Origin: Bacteroidales bacterium
GTDB taxonomy: Bacteria; Bacteroidota; Bacteroidia; Bacteroidales; TTA-H9
DNA length: 46,462 bases
Assembly (NCBI GenBank): GCA_028689615.1
Contig: JAQVCV010000035.1
Span: 1 to 46,462, forward strand
Direction: 5' to 3'
Below are positions 27,672-35,102 of the stretch, in pieces. Both the position numbers and the translations under genes were made by a program. Under the pieces are notes generated by a model. The model was not told where the DNA came from. It made no database searches and saw only the letters and a program-made list of their open reading frames with translations. Each line of letters begins with the position of its first letter. Positions within the stretch are counted from its first letter, which is position 1.

Positions 27672-27944
27672 TTAATCGATGGTCATACTAAGCTGGCTCT
27701 CTGTGAGCTGGTCAAACAGGGGTTTGAGTTCTGAAAAAGTGCCGGTTTTTACACTGCATTTTCCCCTCAGATGGGCCGTAAGCGCGCATTGCTCGGCCTG
27801 CTCCTCGGTGTGATCGCAGATATCAACCAGGCATTCAATCACGTACTCAAAGGTGTTAACATCGTCGTTGTAAAGTACCAACTGATGCCGATCTGATAGC
27901 TCATTCTCCAGTTTTTCGAGAATTTCTTCAACACTTTTTTCCAT
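27672..27944 (-). CDS. clpS: ATP-dependent Clp protease adaptor ClpS
   Basis: The 90-residue product matches ClpS in length and in the motif HQLVLYNDDVNTFEYVIECL, where Asn-Asp-Asp helps bind the N-degron residue. AEQCALTAHLRGKCSVKTG is the second conserved stretch. ClpS recognises destabilising N-terminal residues and delivers proteins to ClpAP-type or ClpCP-type proteases. The motif HLRGK replaces the usual HxxGK. No clpA is nearby; instead it leads the NfeD-FloA genes, 10 bp apart. Confidence 0.93.
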   Translation of the reverse strand: MEKSVEEILEKLENELSDRHQLVLYNDDVNTFEYVIECLVDICDHTEEQAEQCALTAHLRGKCSVKTGTFSELKPLFDQLTESQLSMTID

Positions 27945-27990
27945 AATCCTATCAATCTTTTTCGGGCGATAAAAATAGTCAATCTAACCA

Positions 27991-27998
27991 TACCTTTG
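27991..27998 (+). promoter_or_regulatory. Probable -7 box for the Nudix gene
   Basis: TACCTTTG followed by C fits TAnnTTTG and lies 75 bp before the Nudix start codon. The -33 box is not clear. Confidence 0.5.
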
Positions 27999-28072
27999 CA
28001 AAAAAACTTTTCAACCTCCCATTCGTCTGTCTCCTGAATGAAAGCCGGGTTGAAATTAAGGGTATTGTTACA

Positions 28073-28741
28073 ATGCATATTCAAGATATTAAATGCTTTA
28101 CCTCCGATTTGCTGATTCAGCAACTGGCCCTCGCTTTTCGGGAGTTGTTGCCAGGTGTTGAGGCTCAGTTGCTCATGGCGCCCCCCTCGCGCGATATTCT
28201 GCTCCGACAGAACCGTCATCAGGGGCCGGCGCGTAAGGCTGCGGTGTTGATTCCTCTTTTCTACCAGGAGGGCAGGCTCTCAACGCTGCTGATCACCCGC
28301 AATGTTTACGAAGGGGTGCACTCGGGACAGGTGGCATTTCCGGGCGGCAAAGCCGAGCCCTTCGATACCAGTCTGATTGATACTGCCTTGCGCGAAGCTG
28401 CCGAAGAGGTTGGACTGGAACCCGCCAACGTGCTGGTGCTGGGGTCGCTTACCGATGTTTACATCCCGCCAAGTCATTTCATGGTTACACCTGTTGTTGG
28501 CTTCCTCAACTCCGTGCCGACTGTAACCCCCGATGGTCACGAGGTGATGTTGGTGAGTTCGGTGGCTCTCGAAACGTTGTTCGACCCCGATAATCGTAAA
28601 GAGCTTGAAATCAATACTCCGGCTGGTAGGTTGAGCACACCTGCCTACTGCGTGGCCGATCTGGTGATCTGGGGCGCCACCGCCATGATGATCAGCGAAT
28701 TGGAGTGTATCTGGCAATCGGTCAGACTCAACCGTCCCTGA
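28073..28741 (+). CDS. Nudix hydrolase, CoA pyrophosphatase type (NudL-like)
   Basis: This 222-residue protein carries the Nudix box GGKAEPFDTSLIDTALREAA followed by EEVGL, with the catalytic Glu residues in REAAEEVGL. Just before it is LLITRNVYEGVHSGQVAFPG, a version of the NuCoA motif (LLTxRxxxxxxHxGQVxFPGG), which marks CoA diphosphatases. They split CoA or acyl-CoA into adenosine 3',5'-bisphosphate and phosphopantetheine derivatives. It is divergent from clpS and convergent, with a 3-bp gap, with the thioredoxin-like gene. The preceding residues (about 1-65) are helical as in other members. Confidence 0.92.
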   Translation: MHIQDIKCFTSDLLIQQLALAFRELLPGVEAQLLMAPPSRDILLRQNRHQGPARKAAVLIPLFYQEGRLSTLLITRNVYEGVHSGQVAFPGGKAEPFDTSLIDTALREAAEEVGLEPANVLVLGSLTDVYIPPSHFMVTPVVGFLNSVPTVTPDGHEVMLVSSVALETLFDPDNRKELEINTPAGRLSTPAYCVADLVIWGATAMMISELECIWQSVRLNRP

Positions 28742-28744
28742 CGG

Positions 28745-30199
28745 CTAGTTCTCTTTGTCCATCTCCAGCAAACCGTGTTTCTCGTTTCGGGCATGCCGCT
28801 CGATAAATCCTTCGAGTTGGTCAGACAAAAGCCTCTTGGCCAATATGGTTTTCTTTTCGTCGAGCAGGTAGATCACGGGGGTGCTGTAGATGTCATACAA
28901 ATCTTTGAAGAATTTGGTGTAAGCGCGTGGTCCGTTCACGTTCACAAAATCCATCTTGTTCTTTTTGATGTAGGCTTTCATCTCCCGCATGTTGGTGTCG
29001 GTGCATACTGCATACACCCCGATGTCGTAGGTGGGTTTCATCTTGTGAACCAGTTCCAGCACTTTGGGCACCTCTTTGCGGCAGTGGCCGCACTCCGGGT
29101 CCCAGAAAAACAAGATGGTGTAATGGGCTTTCAGGGAATGAAGCGATTGGGGACGCATCAGGGTGTCGAGCATCAGCAGTTCGGGAGCGGTTTTGCCAAT
29201 CAGGATGTCGCGCAGTTTGTCGGCCTTCTTAACCAGATTTTCGCGCACGGTTTTGTTGATCCAAAAATCCATGTCGCCGTTAGCATAAAACTTGTCAACC
29301 ATAAACACGAAGGCGGCATCCATCCCCATGATATCGCTGCGCTCGGTGTGGTTGGTCAGGAACCATACAAAATAGCGGTAGGTGTCGCGCCCTTTTTTTA
29401 CCACGGGTGCCAAACGGTTTACTTCGGCCTCGATGCTGTCGGGGATCTGAAGCACCAGTTTGGTGAAATACTGGCTGATTTTTTGATGAAACAGCGGCGT
29501 ACGAACCATGCGGTCGTCGCCCAGGTCCATATTGTCGAAGTAATGGCTCTTGTAATAATTGAAGGCAAAGAGTGAATCGATGGTTCCGTCGTCTTTTTTG
29601 GGAGGCTCGGGGATTCTGGGTTCCGATTGTGCCCCTACAAAGGCTGCCACCAGCGTTCCTTTGTTCTCCTCAACAAAACGGGAGATATAGCCCCTTACGA
29701 TGGAGTCGGCATTGGATATAAGTTTCTCACACCGAATGGCCGAATCGCTCTCTTTCCCGTTGCGTTCGATGCACTTTTGCCAGCGGTTAACCTCTTTCTG
29801 TTTCGACGAAAGGAATTGTATGTAGTTGTAGAGTAGTGTGTTGTCTTTCGTTCCTTTCACCTTCATCGATCCAACTATATCGTCAAACCGCGTTTCGACG
29901 CTGATCTGCTGTTCCTTGTCGAGCAGCAATTCAAAATACCTTACCTTTTTCTGGCCTGCAACAATGTACATCCCGCCGGGCAGCAGCGTATCGGCCTGAA
30001 ATTGATACCAACCACTTTTCCCCAAACGGGCAGTGTCGTCAACATACTGCTTGTCGCCGTAGTAATGAGCCAAATAGAGCACGGTATCGGCAACTCCGTC
30101 AATTCTGATCTTTAAATCCAGCCCGTTTTTGGGTGTCCTTTGAGCTGATAACGACGTAAAAATTAGGCATATAACCGCCAGTGAATAGAGTGTTTTCAT
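28745..30199 (-). CDS. DUF4369/DUF5106 thioredoxin-like (TlpA/redoxin) exported protein
   Basis: I choose the start at 30199 (MKTLYSLAVICLIFTSLSAQ), which gives a signal peptide and 484 residues. The N-terminal part (about 30-120) is DUF4369-like (DLKIRIDGVADTVLYLAHYY), followed by a helical DUF5106-like region (about 130-320), and a C-terminal thioredoxin fold with FFWDPECGHCRKEVPKVLEL, the CGHC active site near residue 368, and the cis-Pro in YDIYSTPVIYLLD. Such proteins act as periplasmic thiol-disulfide reductases in Bacteroidota, often in oxidative stress or cytochrome maturation. A TATTTTTG box lies 68 bp upstream. Confidence 0.9.
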   Translation of the reverse strand: MKTLYSLAVICLIFTSLSAQRTPKNGLDLKIRIDGVADTVLYLAHYYGDKQYVDDTARLGKSGWYQFQADTLLPGGMYIVAGQKKVRYFELLLDKEQQISVETRFDDIVGSMKVKGTKDNTLLYNYIQFLSSKQKEVNRWQKCIERNGKESDSAIRCEKLISNADSIVRGYISRFVEENKGTLVAAFVGAQSEPRIPEPPKKDDGTIDSLFAFNYYKSHYFDNMDLGDDRMVRTPLFHQKISQYFTKLVLQIPDSIEAEVNRLAPVVKKGRDTYRYFVWFLTNHTERSDIMGMDAAFVFMVDKFYANGDMDFWINKTVRENLVKKADKLRDILIGKTAPELLMLDTLMRPQSLHSLKAHYTILFFWDPECGHCRKEVPKVLELVHKMKPTYDIGVYAVCTDTNMREMKAYIKKNKMDFVNVNGPRAYTKFFKDLYDIYSTPVIYLLDEKKTILAKRLLSDQLEGFIERHARNEKHGLLEMDKEN

Positions 30200-30266
30200 G
30201 GAATTCGCGTAGATTACGTTTTCGGGCAAGGTAACAATTCCAACCTCGCGGATGTTGAACAAGGTG

Positions 30267-30274
30267 CAAAAATA
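30267..30274 (-). promoter_or_regulatory. Possible -7 box for the DUF4369 thioredoxin gene
   Basis: TATTTTTG followed by C on the minus strand matches TAnnTTTG. It lies 68 bp upstream of the start at 30199 and supports that start over the longer frame. Confidence 0.45.
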
Positions 30275-30363
30275 GCAATTTGAAAACAGCTAACCCGAAC
30301 CTTGCTGCCATTTTCTCGTACAAGCCTGTTGTTTGTTGTGAATTATCTAATTCGATTTGTTGT

Positions 30364-31716
30364 ATGAAATTGAAAAACAATTGTTCGGCTTTTCCATGGT
30401 TGCTTCTTCCGCTCTTTCTGTTTTTGGGGTATGCCACCGGGGTTCGTGGTCAGGCTGTACCTCCCAGGCTTCAGGATGCCCTGGGACAGCGGCAGGAGAA
30501 TGCCATGTCGTACCAGGTGATTCGCGATACCATGAGCAGCAATTCCTGGGCAAACCTCATGCGCCTGATTCATCACCTGCAAAGGGTGGCCTCGGCCGAT
30601 AGTGTTATCCAGTCAGAATATGCGGAGCTGTTTTCCTCCGAACTGAAAAACAGCAAGGCTTTGAGGTTGCAACTCGACAGTCTTCAAAATGCAAAACCTG
30701 TCAGTGGGGGCGCCAAAGGGCAGGGGGGTGAGTACCCTTTGTTCTACCTGGGTTTGATTGCCCTGATGGTGCTGCTGGCTGCGCTGGGAGGCTACCTGCT
30801 CTACCTGATGATGAACAGAAAAAAAATTCCTGCTGCCGAAGAACCTGCTGATAAAAAGGACTTGGAGAATGCCATCACCGAGTACGAGAACAAATTGGCT
30901 GAAATAAGTCAGGTGCTTACCGATCTGACGCTGGAACGCGATAAAACTACTTCCGAAATCGACGAACTTACCAAAACGCTGCAACGCGAACGAACCCAGC
31001 GGGCTACCTACGCCGAGCATTACGAAAAACTCAGTATTGAGCACAACCATTTGAAGGTGAATATGGAAACCCTCCTTAAAGAGAACATTACACTGAAAAA
31101 GGAGGTTGTGAAGTGCCAAAGCCAGGTGCCAGAACCACCCGACGCCAGTTCTTTCATTACCGAGATAGAGACTCTGCATGCTCAATTGGCAGAGGTTAAC
31201 ACGCAGAAAAACAATCTGCAAAACTCACTGAATGAGGTAAAACAGGCCTATGAGGCAGCGGTTAACAACACCCCTGCCAACCACTCTTCGGCCGAGGAGC
31301 TGAACCATCTGAAGGATGCTGTAGCAGGAATGGAGGGGGAGTTGCTTGCTGCTCAGGCGGGAAACGCTAAACTGGCCGACGAGAACCAATCGCTTCAGGC
31401 TAAACTGAAAATCGTGAACGATTCGCTAAGCGACGCGCGGCTGGCTCTGGCCCGCCACGATTCTTTTACTACTTCACTCCAACACCAAATCGAAAAGCTG
31501 TCGGCTCAGGTAAACGATTTCCAAGCTCTTCAAAATGAGGTTGAAATGCTGCGAAAGCAAGCTGCCGGTTTCGCCGCTTTGCAAAACCAATTGGGGTTTC
31601 TGGAGGCAGAAAAGGAGGTTCTTAGCAAAAAACTTGATGAAACTGAAAAAGAGCTTCAGAAAAGAATCACCATCGAAAACGAACTTAAAAAACTGATGGG
31701 CGGCCTGGGATCGTGA
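30364..31716 (+). CDS. Membrane-anchored long coiled-coil protein
   Basis: Start at 30364 (MKLKNNCSAFPWLLLPLFLF) yields a signal peptide ending near GVRGQ and a 450-residue protein. A short periplasmic segment of about 90 residues is followed by a transmembrane helix at about 124-150 (FYLGLIALMVLLAALGGYLL). From about 160 to the end the sequence is nearly continuous heptad coiled coil, rich in Glu, Lys, Gln and Leu (for example EYENKLAEISQVLTDLTLER). Topology suggests the coil is cytoplasmic. I recognise no family or enzymatic motif. It is divergent from the thioredoxin-like gene and convergent with the SanA-like gene, 10 bp apart. Confidence 0.82.
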   Translation: MKLKNNCSAFPWLLLPLFLFLGYATGVRGQAVPPRLQDALGQRQENAMSYQVIRDTMSSNSWANLMRLIHHLQRVASADSVIQSEYAELFSSELKNSKALRLQLDSLQNAKPVSGGAKGQGGEYPLFYLGLIALMVLLAALGGYLLYLMMNRKKIPAAEEPADKKDLENAITEYENKLAEISQVLTDLTLERDKTTSEIDELTKTLQRERTQRATYAEHYEKLSIEHNHLKVNMETLLKENITLKKEVVKCQSQVPEPPDASSFITEIETLHAQLAEVNTQKNNLQNSLNEVKQAYEAAVNNTPANHSSAEELNHLKDAVAGMEGELLAAQAGNAKLADENQSLQAKLKIVNDSLSDARLALARHDSFTTSLQHQIEKLSAQVNDFQALQNEVEMLRKQAAGFAALQNQLGFLEAEKEVLSKKLDETEKELQKRITIENELKKLMGGLGS

Positions 31717-31726
31717 TAGGTTGCTG

Positions 31727-32395
31727 CTAATCCGATAACCCAAACAGTTCAACGTAGTAACAAGCCAACGATTCGGCAATAACCACCCTCATCCCCCGCG
31801 ACGATTTCCACCAGGCTTCTTCGTCGAAGGTGCTGTCAACTTTGCTGATTATGCCTGTCTGGAAGCCGTATTCACGGCCTACCTTGTTGAAAATAAGCCA
31901 GCTTCTTCGGCTGTGAGCACTCAACGACATCACGTTCACTTTGCAGGGTTCAACTCCCATCGCGCGAAGTTTCTCGAAGCCTGCTCTGGCATTGGCCACC
32001 GACCTGTCGCGCCAGGTAGCCGGGGCGGGCGCACTTACCATCAGGTTGGTATCCATCCCAATTTTCTCAAGTGTGGCATAGGCAATAGCTGCCAGCGATT
32101 GGTATTCGCTCAGATAGGTGCCTTGTGCTAAAATGGTCTGCCCTGTGGTTACCAGCAAATTATAATCGTCGCGGACAAAAATGTCTGAGGCCTCCTCCAG
32201 GGCATAATCGGGAAGAAAACCTTCTACCATCAGAATCTTTGCCCCTTCAAGGGGTTGGTTGGGTGATAGATAGCTCAACACGCTGGTAGCCCATCCGTAA
32301 ATCAACAGGCCTACAACAGCCAACACCAAAAACCATCCGGCGAGTGTTAACCTTCTTCCCGTGGCGGGCTTGGTCAAACGGAGTCTGAAATGCAT
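31727..32395 (-). CDS. SanA/YdcF/ElyC-like (DUF218-type) membrane protein
   Basis: I place the start at 32395 (MHFRLRLTKP), because a good -7 box at 32411-32418 lies only 16 bp upstream and the longer frame would begin ahead of it. The 222-residue protein has one N-terminal transmembrane helix (TLAGWFLVLAVVGLLIYGWA) and an outer domain with AKILMVEGFLPDYALEEA, LLVTTGQTILAQGTYLSEY, WRDRSVANARAGFEKLRAMG and MSLSAHSRRSWLIFNKV. This layout resembles DUF218 proteins, which affect envelope permeability or cell wall precursors. Catalytic chemistry is unknown and the similarity is from motif layout only. Confidence 0.72.
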   Translation of the reverse strand: MHFRLRLTKPATGRRLTLAGWFLVLAVVGLLIYGWATSVLSYLSPNQPLEGAKILMVEGFLPDYALEEASDIFVRDDYNLLVTTGQTILAQGTYLSEYQSLAAIAYATLEKIGMDTNLMVSAPAPATWRDRSVANARAGFEKLRAMGVEPCKVNVMSLSAHSRRSWLIFNKVGREYGFQTGIISKVDSTFDEEAWWKSSRGMRVVIAESLACYYVELFGLSD

Positions 32396-32410
32396 AGCTC
32401 TTTTTTTGCT

Positions 32411-32418
32411 CAAATATA
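32411..32418 (-). promoter_or_regulatory. Probable -7 box for the SanA-like gene
   Basis: TATATTTG on the minus strand fits TAnnTTTG. A TTTG lies about 22 bp upstream, slightly too far for an ideal -33 box. It fixes the likely start codon at 32395. Confidence 0.5.
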
Positions 32419-32641
32419 CACATAACTCCACCTCTTTCATCAAAGGGAGCATCACTGGTAAACTTTATTTGGAGGCTGTGTTAATTTAGTGTTACCTCTT
32501 TCCGCAGTCCGGCAGGGTCCTGTTTACCTTTGTTTTGGTGTTATGCGTTTGATTTGTAGTTGTTTGTGGGTTTGTTAGGTAGTTTACAATCTTTTAACAT
32601 ACTCGTAACATGATCTTAATCCCCGGCACCAACAACTGATC

Positions 32642-32649
32642 TAATTTTG
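32642..32649 (+). promoter_or_regulatory. Probable -7 box for the small CarboxypepD-like gene
   Basis: TAATTTTG followed by C fits the consensus and lies 23 bp upstream of the start codon. Confidence 0.5.
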
Positions 32650-32672
32650 CATCAGGAAAAAATCGTAAAAAA

Positions 32673-33047
32673 ATGAAAAATACAATTCTTGCTTTTCTCT
32701 TTGCTTTTGGAATTTTTGCAGTGCCCGCGATGGCCGAAAATGAAAACAATGTGGCCGAAAAACCGAAATCTGCTGCTGAAGCTCCAGTGGCTACCACTCT
32801 GGTGCAAGGTCGCGTGACCGATATGGTAACTGGCGAAAGTCTGGCCGGAGCAGAGGTTAGCATCGAAGGCACCAACATCAAGGCTTTTACCGATCTAGAT
32901 GGCAATTTCGTGATCGAAGGCGTTAAACCCGGCAAATATAACATTATTTGTTCGCTGATTTCTTACAACAAGAGTTTGGTAGAGAACCTGAATGTGGCAG
33001 GCACCACCAACCACAAATGTGAAATTGCCTTAGAAGCTTCCCGTTAA
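32673..33047 (+). CDS. Small exported CarboxypepD-regulatory-like domain protein
   Basis: This 124-residue protein has a signal peptide (MKNTILAFLFAFGIFAVPAMA) and one beta-sandwich domain starting VQGRVTDMVTGESLAGAEVS and ending GKYNIICSLISYN, the standard CarboxypepD_reg-like pattern with a DLDGNFVIEGVKPG turn. In Bacteroidota this domain usually forms the N terminus of TonB receptors. Here it stands alone, so it may be a free periplasmic or surface module. A terminator follows at 33073. No partner is evident other than the GIN-domain genes downstream. Confidence 0.85.
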   Translation: MKNTILAFLFAFGIFAVPAMAENENNVAEKPKSAAEAPVATTLVQGRVTDMVTGESLAGAEVSIEGTNIKAFTDLDGNFVIEGVKPGKYNIICSLISYNKSLVENLNVAGTTNHKCEIALEASR

Positions 33048-33072
33048 TATTTCATCTCCGTTCCAATCTTAG

Positions 33073-33101
33073 CCCGGCACCCTGTGGTGTTCGGGTTTTT
33101 T
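33073..33101 (+). terminator. Terminator after the CarboxypepD-like gene
   Basis: CCCGGCACC (33073-33081) pairs with GGTGTTCGGG (33086-33095) with one bulge and a wobble pair, and is followed by six T residues. Between it and the next gene (33102-33354) I see no other feature. Confidence 0.7.
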
Positions 33102-33354
33102 GTTGTACAGTTTTTTATTCAGCGCTCTCATGCAGCAGCCGGCTGAAATGCGCGCTCTTTATTTCGTTTTGATGCCTTTGTTAATAAGGATGTGGTAGTT
33201 ATAAACTGAAAAGTTGCCGCGCCTTTAACAGGGGTATCGGTTTCTGATGGTCAGCTTGTTTTAGTCTTGATGATGATGTTTTCCGGCTTCACCTGTAACT
33301 TTTTACCATGCTGAAAGGTCAGACAGTTGTTGAATAATTTTAAATAGGAGAATC

Positions 33355-34188
33355 ATGAAAAGATTTTTTAGCATTGTCATTTTCGCATCGTTGGTATTGT
33401 TTGGATTTAAGTCGGTTGTGGTATCAGCAGTGCCGTCTGTTGCGGCTGCCACCGAGCGTGAGAACCGTCAATTGCCCTCTTTTACCTCTATCGCCATTAC
33501 CGGATCGGTTGATGTGGTTGTAAAACAGGGTTCCAGCCAGTCTGTTGTGGTAGAAGCCGATGCCGGGTTGCTGAAACGTATTGAAACGGAGGTGGCCGGC
33601 GAAACGCTCACCATCAGCAATCCTGGTACCTTCAGGATGGTGAAAGTGATGAAGGTGTATGTTACCGTACCCACGCTTGAATCGGTGAAACTGACCGGCT
33701 CGGGCGACCTTTCAACCGACGGAACCCTGGCGGTGAACTCGTTTCAGTTCAGAATTCACGGTTCTGGCGATCTGCACCTTGCACTCGATTCCAAACAGGT
33801 TCAGGGGGTTATCACCGGTTCGGGCGATGCTGAATTGAGCGGTATCAAGGGGCAATTCGACCTGGAACTGACCGGCTCTGGCGATGTGAAGGGATCGGAC
33901 TTGAATCTCGATTTGCTTAAACTTCAGGTAAATGGTTCGGGCGATGTGACGCTGAAAGGTGTCGCACAAAAAGTGGTGGTAGCCCATTTCTCGTCTGGCG
34001 ACGTTCACCTTTCGGGTCTGAAAGCATCTGAAGCCGACGTTGAACAACGCGGTTCGGGCGATTGTAGCCTCTTTGTTACCAAGACTCTTAATCTTTCCAA
34101 CGCCGGTTCAGGCGATGTGTATGTTTCGGGCAATCCGCAACAACGCCGGACCAGCAGCCACGGCTCAGGTGATGTTCATTTTAACTGA
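33355..34188 (+). CDS. GIN-domain (DUF2807) adhesin-like protein with GSGD repeats
   Basis: The 277-residue product has a signal peptide (MKRFFSIVIFASLVLFGFKS) and a DUF2807 'head GIN' domain that folds as a right-handed beta-helix. The start SFTSIAITGSVDVVVKQGSS is typical. The body has about nine coils each carrying a Gly-Ser-Gly-Asp (or SSGD) turn, for example TGSGDLSTDG, HGSGDLHLAL and AGSGDVYVSG. The regular spacing fits one turn per helix coil. The protein is probably displayed or periplasmic; a binding partner is unknown. A second GIN gene follows 29 bp later with a different turn motif, so they are likely co-expressed paralogues. Confidence 0.9.
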   Translation: MKRFFSIVIFASLVLFGFKSVVVSAVPSVAAATERENRQLPSFTSIAITGSVDVVVKQGSSQSVVVEADAGLLKRIETEVAGETLTISNPGTFRMVKVMKVYVTVPTLESVKLTGSGDLSTDGTLAVNSFQFRIHGSGDLHLALDSKQVQGVITGSGDAELSGIKGQFDLELTGSGDVKGSDLNLDLLKLQVNGSGDVTLKGVAQKVVVAHFSSGDVHLSGLKASEADVEQRGSGDCSLFVTKTLNLSNAGSGDVYVSGNPQQRRTSSHGSGDVHFN

Positions 34189-34217
34189 TCGTTTAAATTT
34201 TAAATACCATTCTTGTT

Positions 34218-34919
34218 ATGAAATCCTTTAAAAAACAAACCGTTGTTGTAGCTCTGATGGCTTTGTTGATCCCTTTCACGGCCTGGAGCAGCGATAAACT
34301 GACGACCCGAATTCACAAAGTGGCCAATTTTACGAAAATTGAGGCCGGAGGAGTTTTCAAAATCAGCTTTAAAACCGGTGAATTGGGGCCGGTAATCATC
34401 GAGGCAGAAGATTTTGCCCACGAGAAAATCACCGTTGAAGTTCACGGGGGCGAATTGAAGCTTAGTTCTAAAAATTTGCGCAACCTTCATCACGATATCA
34501 AAGTGACCATCACGGCACCTGTGCTCGAAGAGATCGATATCTCGGGTGCCGCCTCCTTTGTTTCAACAGGTTCGGTTAAAGCTCAGGACTTTGAGATAGA
34601 GGCTTCGGGTGCGTCAGAAGTGGTTTTGAGTCTAAAGGCCACCTCGGTGAGCATCGATGCCAGTGGCGCGTCGAAAATCAACCTGAAAGGGCAGGCCAAT
34701 CGCGCTATCTCCGAAGTGAGCGGCGCAGCCAAAGTTCATGCCCAGGACTTCTCGGCCGACGATGCCCGCCTGGGCGTTAGTGGCGCTGGTTTCACCGAAA
34801 TGTCGGTTAAAGAAAATCTCGATGCCGAAGCTTCAGGAGCTGGCAATATCCGCTACTATGGTTCCCCCCGTGTGAAAAGCCACACCTCGGGTGCTGGTAG
34901 CATCAGAGGAAAAAACTGA
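34218..34919 (+). CDS. Second GIN-domain (DUF2807) protein with SGA repeats
   Basis: The 233-residue product has a signal peptide (QTVVVALMALLIPFTAWSSD) and a DUF2807 domain starting KVANFTKIEAGGVFKISFKT. Turns here are Ser-Gly-Ala-x (SGAASFV, SGASEVV, SGASKIN, SGAAKVH, SGAGFTE, SGAGNIR, SGAGSIR) instead of the GSGD of the upstream paralogue, again about one per beta-helix coil. It ends with a short GKN tail and no sorting domain. The gene follows its paralogue by 29 bp and precedes a strong terminator, so the two form one transcript. Function is unknown. Confidence 0.9.
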   Translation: MKSFKKQTVVVALMALLIPFTAWSSDKLTTRIHKVANFTKIEAGGVFKISFKTGELGPVIIEAEDFAHEKITVEVHGGELKLSSKNLRNLHHDIKVTITAPVLEEIDISGAASFVSTGSVKAQDFEIEASGASEVVLSLKATSVSIDASGASKINLKGQANRAISEVSGAAKVHAQDFSADDARLGVSGAGFTEMSVKENLDAEASGAGNIRYYGSPRVKSHTSGAGSIRGKN

Positions 34920-34961
34920 CCTTTCAACTTGTCTTTCTTTCAATCGGGTAAAAAGGTTGGC

Positions 34962-34991
34962 AAGGCTTCCGGCAACGGAAGCCTTTTTTTT
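34962..34991 (+). terminator. Rho-independent terminator after the GIN gene pair
   Basis: AAGGCTTCC pairs perfectly with GGAAGCCTT around a 6-nt loop (GGCAAC), followed by a run of eight T. Confidence 0.92.
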
Positions 34992-35023
34992 GTGGACCCT
35001 GTCGGATAAGGGTTTTTGATGCT

Positions 35024-35031
35024 TATATTTG
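35024..35031 (+). promoter_or_regulatory. Probable -7 box for the two-gene kinase module
   Basis: TATATTTG followed by CC fits TAnnTTTG and lies 72 bp ahead of the first start codon. No clear -33 box. Confidence 0.5.
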
Positions 35032-35102
35032 CCTTCCTGAGGGTTGCGGCCAAACAAAACCCGTGAAGGTTTGTTCGAGAACTATAAACTATTGTTATAT
35101 AA

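Noticed and set aside
33355-34188. GSGD repeats as a calcium-binding RTX toxin
   Set aside because: RTX nonapeptides follow GGxGxDxUx; here the turn is a single GSGD per beta-helix coil in a DUF2807 context, without type I secretion features.
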